64,000 nucleotides of DNA from Pisaster brevispinus (lineage: Eukaryota > Echinodermata > Asteroidea > Forcipulatida > Asteriidae), in assembly GCA_023634235.1 (NCBI GenBank), contig JAMKCF010000003.1:6934458-6998457 (forward strand), given 5' to 3'. This document shows positions 44,831-54,984 of this stretch, in pieces. The notes under the pieces are model-generated. The model saw nothing but the letters and a program-made list of their open reading frames with translations, had not been told where the DNA came from and ran no database searches. A program made the translations under genes and the position numbers. The stretch's first letter is position 1, and every line of letters starts with the position of its first letter.

Positions 44831-45299
44831 CCGGGAAAACCTATAATAGTGGACGAACAAAAATCTGGACGAAATCATTAGGCGTTTTGGCTACCAGGCA
44901 CATTAAACTTTTAAGGGGGAAAACAATTAGTTGTATTTTTGTTTTTTCTTGAGGGATAACAATCTTGAAGAAAATATATTTTCTGTTTGGTTTTTGAGGA
45001 AGAAAGTATGTTTGGAGAAGTGAAATAAAATTTTGAGGGAGTTTTCTTTTCACCCTTATTTTGTTCTCCGTTTACTCCGTTTCTTTTCTTTTTAGCACAA
45101 CACTTGTTATAACTAGACACAATTGCAGCGTAAATTGTATAACATTAGTAATGCTATACACAAAGCAATGAAACGTCGCGATTTTGAAACAGTTCCGATC
45201 AGTGAGGTGTACTGATTGACAAACCCGCTATGACTAACATGTACTTGGTGGTGTGGCTCCCTACACTTCCCAGACCCTCATAAGCTCCCAAGGTATAAC

Positions 45300-45720
45300 T
45301 ATTACTTGGCTTGGGGTTTCATTCTCGCTAGCCCCAACGAGCCACTCCGCCAGCTACACGGGATATTAACTTTGTTTTACGCTTCGCTAGACGCTGTGCA
45401 CTGGAAAACACGCTTCCGTTGCTCGGTCTCTCAGAAATAAATGTTACGTTCGATTTTGTCATAATTAAAAATTGTTTCCATAAATTGCACATAGTATGTA
45501 TTTGTAAACTACTCATGAATAACTGTATAAAAAAGAACAGTTGGTGCAGTTATACTTGTTAATACGTCAGGAGGTAAAACTAACTCCGAAGATCACGGGG
45601 GCTTATATCCGAAACAAACAATAATATGGTTTGGATATCCCACACAACCTTCATTTTTTAAGAATCGCTCATTAACGGCTAATTGTGATTTTCGGAGTAG
45701 TTATATATCCAGCTAAGTAA
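45300..45720 (+). repeat. module Z, copy at 45.3 kb, with a second inverted part at 45.87 kb
   Basis: CGCTAGCCCCAACGAGCCAC, CAGCTACACGGGATATT, CGCTGTGCACTGGAAAACAC, TACGTTCGATTTT and the later AGGAGGTAAAACTAACTCCG match 53200-53600 and 61560-61775. At 45876-45960 part of the same text recurs inverted (GGGGCTAGTGAAGCGTAAAC .. GGCGGAGTGGC), followed by a direct copy of CACGCTGTGCACTA. The region therefore holds both orientations. Confidence 0.68.
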
Positions 45721-46399
45721 AATTTAATTACTGCACCAGATTCAACTCTGTTATTTAAGGATTTTTCATGAGTAATTGATAAATTCAAAAGACTGATACA
45801 AGTGGTACATAATTTTTCAAAATCAAACGTTAAATTGCATTTCAGAAGCAGAAGCTGTTTTACAGTACACATTGTGGGGGCTAGTGAAGCGTAAACCAGT
45901 GACAAAGTCCCGAGCTGCCGGCGGAGTGGCTTTGGGGTTTCCGTTTCGCTAACCCCCACGCTGTGCACTATAAAACATGCTTCCGTTTGCTAATCTGGCG
46001 AGCGCAAAAACATGTGGGAGGTGTACGTTCCTTTTGTGCAAAAATTCTTAGTAACTAATTATTGGCAAATAAGACGTATGTTATCAATACATAGCAATTT
46101 CACCGTTGTTAATTGACGGTGCAATTGTGTTCCGTTTAAACAATGTTGGTGTTGGGGGTGGCCCTTAAAGGAACAGGTGGAAACAACATAAATGTTACAA
46201 AAATACCTCCCTCGAAATATAATTCCTTTCCTCAAAACCTTTAGTATACTAAAAACTTTATTTATTTTTTTGAGACACATAAAATCCCAACAAAACAATT
46301 TCCTGCCCCCCCCAAAAAAAACAATTTCCTGCCCTTGAAATAACTTCAGTCACACAACCTTTTTTTTTATGAAAGAAATATATCACTTTTTAAGAGTGA

Positions 46400-46680
46400 A
46401 ATGCGCTTTCGATCCCCCCAAAATATACTGTTGTTCCCTCTAATGCGTTCGTTTCCTTAGGATACACTTTCGATCGTTCAAACCAATAATGATTTCGTTC
46501 CCTTTAATTACGTTTCCCCGAAATACAATTTTGTTCCCCATAAATACAAATTTCTTCCCTAAAAATATGATTCTGTTTCCTTGAAGGCTTTCGCTCCGCC
46601 TTTTTTCCCCTCCAAAAATTATTTCGTTCCCTCAACGATACGTTTTTTTCCCCCGAACCACGATTTCGTTCAGGTAAATA
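46400..46680. repeat. irregular array of TTCGTTCCCTNNAAATACG
   Basis: Eight or so variants of TTCGTTCCCT..AAATAC lie between 46431 and 46670 with spacings of 17-50 bp. They match the inverted array at 40.7-41.0 kb and weaker text at 44.9-45.06 kb. Orientation is uniform here. Confidence 0.6.
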
Positions 46681-46689
46681 ATAAAACAC

Positions 46690-47010
46690 ACAGCCTGATA
46701 TTGGAATGTGTCTGTTTTTCGTTCCTACTCGAGTATTAAGCCTCCCTTCTTTCTGAAAACGTCCGCCTTTGTAAGTCACAAGGTCAAGAAAGGTGGATGG
46801 GTTTTTGTGATATCTGAAGTCAATTCCAAAGTTGGGTGCAAACTGTTAACATCGTTATAACATCCAAGGTCTTGTTTCGGTTGCCATTGTAATTGACTAA
46901 CACATCAATTCTGTATCTCATTAAGCCACTGTCTCTGGGTTGTTGGGGAATATGAATTTCGTAAAGTATTTGAATAGGGTGATTTCACATAACAGGACTG
47001 CATTCACTGC
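46690..47010 (-). pseudogene. Penelope-like RT fragment, minus strand
   Basis: Reading down from about 47010, one frame shows TMGSECSPVM, resembling the MGSPLSP..A block of RTs. Further on VNSLHPTLELTSDI is followed, after a frame change, by PSTFLDLVTYKGGRFQKEG and RLNTRVGTKN. The order HPT[IL]xFTxE/D then FLDLxxYKGxRF is characteristic of Penelope-like and related RT C-terminal parts. No YxDD motif is readable between them. Several frame changes are needed, so this is an old remnant. Confidence 0.58.
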
Positions 47011-47125
47011 CCATCGTCACACAAAAGGTTGTCCACTTAAACGTAGGTTTCTCAAAAGCGCGAATATTACCAATCCGTGTATTTGTTTTTGAAACAAAGG
47101 GAAAAGTTTGGTAACAATAAAATTG

Positions 47126-47151
47126 CCCCCCCAAAAAAACAAAAAACAAAC

Positions 47152-47200
<49 letters not shown>
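47126..47200. repeat. C/A homopolymer composite followed by (CAA)n microsatellite
   Basis: C7A7 at 47126-47139, then CAAA-type text, then an uninterrupted ACA/CAA array from about 47154 to 47199. Frames reading poly-Asn or poly-Val across it are artefacts. Confidence 0.9.
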
Positions 47201-47201
<1 letters not shown>

Positions 47202-47389
47202 TAATAATAAACAAACTTGCCTGGCAGCACCTGTTGCCACCTGACCCTACTCGGGTCGAAGCTCTGGTTTTCGGGGTACGGGTGGAGAGCGACTGGTTTC
47301 CAGAACAAGAAATGATAACAAAAATCTATTCAAGTTTTTGCAGACTTTTTTTCCGACTGCATATTTTTTTACCAGATGGTACATTTCAC

Positions 47390-48950
47390 GCAAAAAACTA
47401 CCGAAGGAAAACTTTATTTATTCCCGAAACTGTACATCTAGCTAATAAATCGGTAGTCAGAATCCTCTGTTTGTCGCAATTATCTGGTTTGATCATTGTA
47501 AAGGTCATACTTTGGCAGCGATCGCGAACAAAAGAAATGTTTGGAGTAAAATTTTATCCGAAATCCTACTTGTTGTAAAAATGGTAATTGTTGAAGGCAT
47601 CCGTTAAAATAATTGTCTATGAAATACCCAAGTTGATTAAATAACAATAAAAGTACGACCGAATAATTTGAATCTCTGATCGTCTCAATGGAAATGTCCG
47701 TGGTATTCGTTTAAATTGCTGCGCCCAGAGATGCAGTCGGTACACGCAGTGACCTCGCTAAACGTGGTTGGTTTCAACGTTCTTGGTGACAGTATTTTGC
47801 TCTATTTTCAACAAGTAGACACTGATTATCTTTATTGATAATTCCGCCATAATAATCAGCATTACGTTTACAACAACCAATCTATGGCCCTACCTTACAC
47901 CCTTTGACATAATTTCTTGAAAATGTCCAACAATAGCCAAGACTCAACTCATTTCCCATCGAGTTACGCCTCAAACTTTCTTGCCTCTGTTCAGTCCAGT
48001 GCCGGAAATCCGTGTTGAATCCAGTCAGGATTGAAATATATTTTTGTTTTTTTGTCAAGGCGGATTCCATAGTATGGTAATGGGTGCAGGTATACTTAAA
48101 ACAGCGCACAGCGTTGGCATGGCCCCGATGGTTTTATTCAACGACAATGCCTTACTAATTTGCACTCAGAGCTTTTCTGCGTTATCTTTTGGGTAAAATT
48201 CACTTGATCGTTGTGTAGTTTTCTCCTTTGATTTCTATGAAAAGGAAAAATCTTCATTTAGCAAAAGTAAAGAGGAGTGGGCATGGCAAAGTCATGGGGT
48301 CCGAGACCAAGTGATAGCCCAGAAAAAATGCTGAGGTTGAAGATGCTCTTCTGTGCATTCTAAAACTTGTATGATAGTCTTATTAGTTTGATTAGCTTCT
48401 TATTTTTAACATTTAAATGTTGCTATCTTTTGACCCCCCCCCCCATGAAAAATAAAATATATTGGCAAACATCAAGCAGGGCGCATCCTTCCATTGGCCC
48501 AGGGGAAACACACTGAAGATTAAAATACTCGTTGGTGTCTTGTGGGCTTTTCGTGGGTCTCTTGTTATGTTTCGCTTAAAACTGTTCAAGGGTTTTTCTG
48601 TTTAACTTTGGTCTCTTTCTTGGAAAACATAGGGGCGAAAATTGAGCAATCATGGCATCTTGTAATCTACAAGGGCTGATGCACAGAAGGGATTCCGATG
48701 CCTTCAGAAGGGCTCCGAAAAGATACTTACTGCGGATTGAGACTCTCTTTGGTACCTTTCAGCCTTTCTTGATAATCGTTTGCGGCAATCATTGGTCGGT
48801 TGGTGGTTTTGTCTTTGTTGTTTTTTTGCACGGAAAAAAAAAGGAACGCTACATGCATCTCCTAACCGTTCTCGGTTATTTTCACATTTAAAATTTACAC
48901 ATTTGGCAAATTCTTCACCACATGGCAAACTCTGTAGAGAATGATCCTAC
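47390..48950 (+). repeat. module X, copy B
   Basis: TCGGTAGTCAGAATCCT, GTCAAGGCGGATTCCATAG, CAGCGCACAGCG, ATTCAGCAAAAG-like text, CTATCTTTTGACCCC, AATTGAGCAATCATGGCA, CTACAAGGGCT and CACCACATGGCAAACTCTG match copies C (52.03-53.2 kb) and D (59.28-60.75 kb) in the same order. It is the most diverged of the clear copies. Confidence 0.7.
47882..48109 (-). other. short minus-strand ORF paralogous to 35422-35655
   Basis: A 75-codon frame with TMESALTKKQK, ILTGFNTDFRHWTEQRQESL and NYVKG. The DFRHWTEQR string and its upstream CCGCCTTGACAA are shared with the 35.6-kb copy. GTGTAAGGTAGGG at the end is donor-like. No known family comes to mind and no promoter is evident. Copies C and D of module X have lost the frame. 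Confidence 0.35.
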
Positions 48951-49369
48951 GGCTGTCCACCCTAATCAAAAACGTTTTGTGGGAAAGGGATGAGGATGGG
49001 CAAAATATCCACACCCCTGGATTAACGCCCGGTTTTATCCGATTATAAAAATATCCTCATGCTTCTATGACCACATTTCTCAAGCAGCTATAAAACAAAT
49101 CTTTAATATCGACGGCCATATTGAATTAACGTTTAATATAATTGCAATCACTTCAATTGGAAATCAAAAATTAATATCCTAGTTTTACGGTCATTTACAT
49201 ACAGTTCACTGTCGTATAAATTAGGGATACAAAAGTAAGTCTAATTGGCTCTTATCATAAACTTTACTTTTAGGTTTTTTACTTTTAATTATTTGACGAT
49301 TAATTGGTAATATTTTGAAAGAGTCACACAATTGTGTGGCGATTGGTCGCATCTTCCCAGGTCATGAAC
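48951..49369. other. non-coding lead-in to the minisatellite
   Basis: AT-rich and unrecognised, between the end of module X copy B and the minisatellite. Confidence 0.4.
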
Positions 49370-51110
49370 AAACAAATCTGAGGTGGGGTTGGGACACATT
49401 GGGCCTCACTGGTACTGATGGAGTTGTTAGGTTTGGAGTGACATCGTTGTCTGAGGTGGGTTGGAGCACATTGGGCCTCACTGGTACTGATGGAGTTGTT
49501 AGGTTTGGAGTGACATCGTTGTCTGAGGTGGGTTGGAGCACATCGGGCCTCACTGGTACTGATTGAAGTGGTTAGGTGTGGAGTGACATCATTGTCTGTG
49601 GTGGGTTGGAGCACATTGGGCCTCACTGGTACTGATTGAAGTGGTTAGGTGTGGAGTGACATCATTGTCTGTGGTGGGTTGGAGCACATTGGGCATCACT
49701 GGTACTGATTGAAGTGGTTAGGTGTGGAGTGACATCATTGTCTGAGGTGGGTTGGAGCACATTGGGCCTCACTGGTACTGATTGAAGTGGTTAGGTGTGG
49801 AGTGACATCATTGTCTGTGGTGGGTTGGAGCACATTGGGCCTCACTGGTATTGATTGGTGGGGTCAGGGTTGGGGAGTGACATCATTGTCTGAGGTGGGT
49901 TGGAGCACATTTGGGCATCACTGGTACTGATTGAAGTGGTTAGGTTTGGAGTGACATCGTTGTCTGAGGTGGGTTGGAGCACATTGGGCCTCACTGGTAC
50001 TGATTGAAGTGGTTAGGTGTGGAGTGACATCATTGTCTGTGGTGGGTTGGAGCACATTGGGCCTCACTGGTACTGATTGAAGTGGTTAGGTGTGGAGTGA
50101 CATCATTGTCTGTGGTGGGTTGGAGCACATTGGGCCTCACTGGTACTGATTGAAGCGGTTAGGTGTGGAGTGACATCATTGTCTGTGGTGGGTTGGAGCA
50201 CATTGGGCCTCACTGGTACTGATTGAAGTGGTTAGGTGTGGAGTGACATCATTGTCTGTGGTGGGTTGGAGCACATTGGGCCTCACTGGTATTGATTGGT
50301 GGGGTCAGGGTTGGGGAGTGACATCATTGTCTGAGGTGGGTTGGAGCACATTTGGGCATCACTGGTACTGATTGAAGTGGTTAGGTTTGGAGTGACATCG
50401 TTGTCTGAGGTGGGTTGGAGCACATTGGGCCTCACTGGTACTGATGGAGTTGTTAGGTTTGGAGTGACATCGTTGTCTGAGGTGGGTTGGATCACATTGG
50501 GCCTCACTTGTACTGATTGAAGTGGTTAGGTGTGGAGTGACATCATTGTCTGAGGTGGGTTGGAGCACATTGGGCCCCCACTGGTACTGATTGAAGTTGT
50601 TAGGTTTGGAGTGACATCATTGTCTCAGGTGGGTTGGAGCACATTGGGCCTCACTGGTACTGATTGAAGTGGTTAGGTTTGGAGTGACATCATTGTCTGT
50701 GGTGGGTTGGAGCACATTGGGCCTCACTGGTATTGATTGGTGGGGTCAGGGTTGGGGAGTGACATCATTGTCTGTGGTGGGTTGGAGCACATTGGGCCTC
50801 ACTGGTATTGATTGGTGGGGTCAGGGTTGGGGAGTGACTTCATTGTCTGAGGTGGGTTGGAGCACATTTGGGCATCACTGGTACTGATTGAAGTGGTTAG
50901 GTTTGGAGTGACATCGTTGTCTAAGGTGGGTTGGAGCACATTGGGCCCCACTGGTATTGATTGGTGGGGTCAGGGTTGGGAGTGACATCATTGTCTGAGG
51001 TGGGTTGGAGCACATTGGGCCTCACTGGTATTGATTGGTGGGGTCAGGGTTGGGGTAGACATCGTTGTCTGAGGTTGGGTGGGGACACATTAGGGCCTGA
51101 TTGTATAGGT
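49370..51110 (+). repeat. 72-75 bp minisatellite, about 24 copies, with higher-order structure
   Basis: Each unit contains GAGGTGGGTTGGAGCACATT, GGGCCTCACTGGTACTGAT and GGAGTGACATCATTGTCT. Unit starts at 49380, 49453 and 49525 give the period. Subtypes differ in the linker: GGAGTTGTTAGGTTT, TGAAGTGGTTAGGTGT, or TGGTGGGGTCAGGGTTGG (slightly longer). The long-linker subtype followed by a CATTTGGGCATCACTGG unit occurs at 49851 and 50292, about 441 bp or six units apart, and again at 50808, about seven units on. Because 72 is divisible by three, long repetitive frames arise on both strands, but stops occur in most subtypes. Confidence 0.95.
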
Positions 51111-51189
51111 TCTGATTGGAGGTGTTCGGGGTGAAAGAGTGACTTCAATTCCATCCGTTAATTTTAACCCCAATCCACACACACAAACA

Positions 51190-51920
51190 TTTGAACCAAC
51201 ATCTGTTCACATGTGTTCATCAAATTATTTGTCTTTTTTTTTTTTTTGAAAAAAATCGGCTTTGTTTTGTCACTGCTCATTTCGCGCTATTTGGGATTGG
51301 GACAATCACAGATTTGTATGATTTTTTAAATGGTATTGTCTCACCTCGAACAGTATTTCAGACATTCCTCTGGAGCTTTGGTATCGGTGTGAATAGTGCG
51401 CTTTTAGATTGAAATTAATCGACATGTTTAAATGTATTTACCAATCAAAAAACAATAAAATACGTAATTTATTTCTGACAGGTTGCGATGATTGTATAAT
51501 TTTGCTTGTTATTATTGCTACGATACAATCGTTTAAATTTAAACTTATAATTATGAACATATCAACCACTCTTTTGCATAGTTAGCTACCTTGAAAAATG
51601 TGCGTAGTTAATTTTGGTGCCTTATTAAAGTATTGATATTTGTTACTGGTGTCTGTTCAGTCTTACTTAACCTTTGTACAATGTCATGTAAATCCCAATG
51701 ATGCTACGTCCGTCCTTCTACCATGCCAGACCTTTTGTTCACCACTCTATAGACATTAACAGGTTCTCGCTACCTGTATTGGTTCAACCATCCAACCACC
51801 GGGCGCAGCGAACGTTTGTAAAAATATATTTCAATATTATGAGAAGTCTACGGCAGCGCTTCGTAAATTACCTTAACGAACTTATGATGTTGAGTAAGGA
51901 ATTGAATCAATAAAATCGCA
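51190..51920 (+). repeat. module Y, copy B
   Basis: CATTCCTCTGGAGCTTTGGTA, then TACTGGTGTCTGTTCAGT, AACAGGTTCTCGCTACC, GGTTCAACCATCCAACCACC, GGGCGCAGCGAACG and GAGAAGTCTACGGCAGCGCT match 39245-39640 and 60890-61400. The order X (47.4-48.95), then Y (51.2-51.9), with the minisatellite expanded between them, equals the X-Y order of unit D. Confidence 0.72.
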
Positions 51921-52027
51921 TTAAAAACTTATTAAGTTGACAACATTGAAATGATCACGTATCGAACCAGCACATAAATTCCAAAGAAACTAAACCATAT
52001 ACCGCTGCTTTCTCCAATGCGTGAAAT

Positions 52028-53200
52028 CTTCAAATCGCGTGTTTGTCAACGTGACAAATGGATACAATTGTATGTCCTTAAACACAAAAACAAAGTAAAC
52101 AAACAAATGTATACAAATAAACACGTATGATTATACTATGTGTGATTTGGGATGGTGGGTGAAGAAGGGGGGTGATTCAGTTTGAAGAACATGTAAGCTT
52201 TCATACTGTTTCGTAAGCTTTTCGTATTAACAAACCACGTTTTATGAACGTGTACCGATACATTAATTTAAAACATAAAAACATGAATTCTTTGTTTCTG
52301 AAATCATAAATTTGACGGATAAACTGGTAGTCAGAATCCTGTCTTGGCGAAATAATTGTTGTCATTCAACTATTTTCAAAGCCGTTCCTACCCCATGCAC
52401 TTTGTCTTTCCGAGAGTTTCCAAAATTTGCCGGAACCTCTCCCCAACCTTCCCGTTGGGATCAAGGCGAATACAAGGTAAGGTAAAGGAGGCGGGTACTC
52501 AGAACAACGCGCAGCACGAATTCTTAGAGCGTTGGGACCTGGGCTCGCTGCAGGGCCCCGGTAGTCTTATTTTATGAAAATGCCCTCTTTCGCACTTGGA
52601 GCCTATCTACAATACTCTTTGAGCAAAATTCATATGATATTTTACAAATTTTCCCCTACATTTTATGTTTTTGTATGAAATCCACATTCAGCAAAAGAAA
52701 CAGGAGTGTGCGAGTGCAAAATTGGCTTCGCAAAGTTATGGGAAAAATGTTGTGATTGGAGATGCTCTCTTGCGCATTCTGAACTGGGGGGGGGGTCAAG
52801 GGTATCGTTAGAGCACGAGTATATAGTTTAAGTTGCAAATGTTTTTAATTTCGCTATCTTTTGACTCCCCAACAAATTAAACACTATGGCAGAATTGACT
52901 TATTGTGCAGCCTTCCCTGGGTCCTGTAAAACACAATGAGAATTTAAATACTCATTCGTATTTGTGGCCTTTGTAATGAACTGTTGTTGGGTGTTCTCTT
53001 TACCCCTTTTTTTTTTCTTGAATAAAAAAAAAAAAAAAAAAAAAAAACAGTAGGCGAAATTGAGCAATCGTGACACATTTTTACCTACAAGGGCTTGGGA
53101 TTGGGGGCCCCCAGACGAGCCTGGGAAAAAAAAATAGCGGATTAAGAAACCCTTGGGTGGATTTCAGCCTTTTTGATTTACGGCAATTACTGATCTGTTA
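52028..53200 (+). repeat. module X, copy C
   Basis: Runs collinear with 59284-60430 from TTCAAATCGCGTGTTTGTCA through GGGATGGTGGGTG, GTAGTCAGAATCCTGTCTTG, GGCGGGTACTCAGAACAACG, GGGCCCCGGTAGTCTTATTT, CACATTCAGCAAAAGAAACA, TATCTTTTGACTCCCCAACA and GGGCTTGGGATTGGGG. Divergence is low compared with copies A and B, so C and D are the younger pair. Confidence 0.88.
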
Positions 53201-53600
53201 TTGGTTTTCTGTTGTAGGTTGTTGGTTTGTTATGAACCGTTTCAAGATGCTACTGGATTATTTCATTGCTGGAAATAAGCATGTAGTAATTTGTCTTTGC
53301 TGAAAGATTCCTGTCTCGTTAGCAAAAAAAAAAAAAAAAAAAAAAAAAAACTAAGTTCGATTATTCATATTATTTACAACTTGTATGCATAATTTGAAGA
53401 CACAGTCTTTTTTTGTAAAATACTCACGCATAGCTGTAGAAAAAAAACAGAGTTGAATTTGGTGCAAAGATACGGCTGGAAGTAAAACAAACTCTGAAAA
53501 TCAAGTGGTTTATCCAAATAAAAAAAAATGGTTCAGATCAACCACGTGACCTTACTTTTCTGAAAAATGCTCGACAATAACCAGATTTGATGTTTCTTTA
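53200..53600 (+). repeat. module Z, copy C
   Basis: TTGGTTTGTTATGAACCGTTT, TCATTGCTGGAAATAAG and GTTCGATTATTCAT match copy D at 61470-61720. ACTCACGCATAGCTGTAGAAA and TGGTGCAAAGATACGGCTGG match copies D and A respectively. The A27 or so run at 53323-53350 replaces the GC-rich centre present in copies A and D. Module Y is missing between X and Z in this unit. Confidence 0.75.
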
Positions 53601-54569
53601 AGGAACTGTTCTTGGTCTATTTTGACACCCACCGCCACAGAAAACAACAAACAAACAAAATGTAGTTTCCATGTATACCAGCAAGAATACAAACATTTCC
53701 TGCATGCAGTGTCTTTTATGATGACCAGACTCATTAATTCACATTCTCTTTCCGCAAAACACATCCTACAAAATCTTTCGGAACAATGAGAATATTTGAC
53801 ATTATTTTTGTTACAAAATTTTGCTCTTTGCCAATAATAAAAGGATGATGCGTTTTAAATAATCCGTAAGTGACAAATTAAGACAAGATTCTATAATCCA
53901 CTTTGAACAGACTAATGGGGTGCCAGTTCTCTAATTCGTGCCTATCGCCCAATTCTTTATAAATGTGCCTGATCTAAGCCGAATATAGATTTACACATTG
54001 TACCCTTTTTTAACAATTATTGTAAATATCAATTAAATTTCAACTAATTATATTTCAAAAGGTTTGGCGGAATTTTATAGTCAGACCATCTTGGCCCGGG
54101 CTCTTTTTTTCTTCTTCTTGTCTTCTGATTTTTCATATGAAAAATTCCAGTCCTAACTTTACTGAAGTAATTTCACAATCGAGATTAGAATAATAATGTC
54201 GTAAGGAAGTATCTGTAGGTAGAAAAAAAAGTTGTAGCCCTGTGTTTGTTAAACACAGTCAAGCATCATCATAGAAATGTACAAGATTGATAAATATCGA
54301 ACAAAATATATACCAAGCTAGCCATGTTTTTGTCGCAATAAGCGAGTTCACCAAATGGAATACAGTGTGTAATTGTTAAAGCATAGGTAGTGTTGAACCT
54401 ATACCCATTCATACAAATAAATAAATATCGTTTTAATAAAATAAGAACATGTAAACACACTTCTCTCGCAGGAGTTTAAAAAAAGGTAAACATGAAATAT
54501 ATCAAGTAATACAACTGGGTTCATATGAGTTAATTTGGGATAAGAACAACATTTTAATAATACAATAGA
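53601..54569. other. non-coding stretch, nothing recognised
   Basis: AT-rich, without partner in unit D. It precedes two tRNA-like sequences. Confidence 0.4.
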
Positions 54570-54641
54570 AATAGTGGATTTGAACCCGGCAATTACGATT
54601 TTACATGCGGGGGCTTTACGTACACTGAGCTATCTAGCCCT
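54570..54641 (-). other. tRNA-like sequence, probably a SINE head
   Basis: Minus strand: GGGCTAGATAGCTCAGTGTA, CGTAAAGCCCCCGC, then GCCGGGTTCAAATCCACT. Box A (TAGCTCAGTGTA) and box B (GGTTCAAATCC) are both good. The acceptor stem is not complementary, so I do not call a tRNA gene. Confidence 0.58.
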
Positions 54642-54873
54642 AAATTTACCACATCCCTACCATGAAGTTTGTCAATATCATTGTTCAGGAGCAGTTCATG
54701 ATTATCCATTCGGTCCCATACTTGTTTCCTTGCTTGATTTTGAAAATTAAAGTTTGTCGCCCTTCATTCCGTCGCCTTACAATGCGGCTTTCTAGGTTGT
54801 ATCAGGACCAGAGATTGATGCATGTACATACAAAATAATAATACAAATGGCAAAATAGGCAGATTACCAACGT

Positions 54874-54945
54874 GGAATTTGGTAGCTCAGTTGGTAAAGC
54901 ACATACAAATCAACCCCTAAACACGGGTTCAAATCCCACTTCAAA
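54874..54945 (+). other. tRNA-like sequence, probably a SINE head
   Basis: GGTAGCTCAGTTGGTAAAGC is a near-consensus box A and D arm. GGGTTCAAATCCC 27 bases later is a near-consensus box B. The spacing is too short and the anticodon arm does not fold, so this is a tRNA-derived repeat. It is directly followed by a small duplication of TTCAAATCCCAC. Confidence 0.6.
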
Positions 54946-54984
54946 TCCCACTTATAGCTATTAAAAGAATAACACAATTGGCAA

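Noticed and set aside
47108..47578. 156-codon frame beginning with a poly-Asn stretch
   Set aside because: The Asn run is the (CAA)n microsatellite and the rest overlaps module X without any recognised domain or splice context.
49324..49626. 100-codon minus-strand frame and several + strand frames with a 24-residue repeat
   Set aside because: They are translations of the 72-bp minisatellite. Unit length divisible by three keeps frames open on both strands, and other units contain stops.
49370..51110. CRISPR array
   Set aside because: Units are contiguous without unique spacers, and the sequence is eukaryotic.
54874..54945. Functional tRNA gene
   Set aside because: Box A and box B are good, but their spacing is too short and neither the anticodon arm nor the acceptor stem folds. 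A SINE head is more likely. The same holds for 41130-41210 and 54570-54641.
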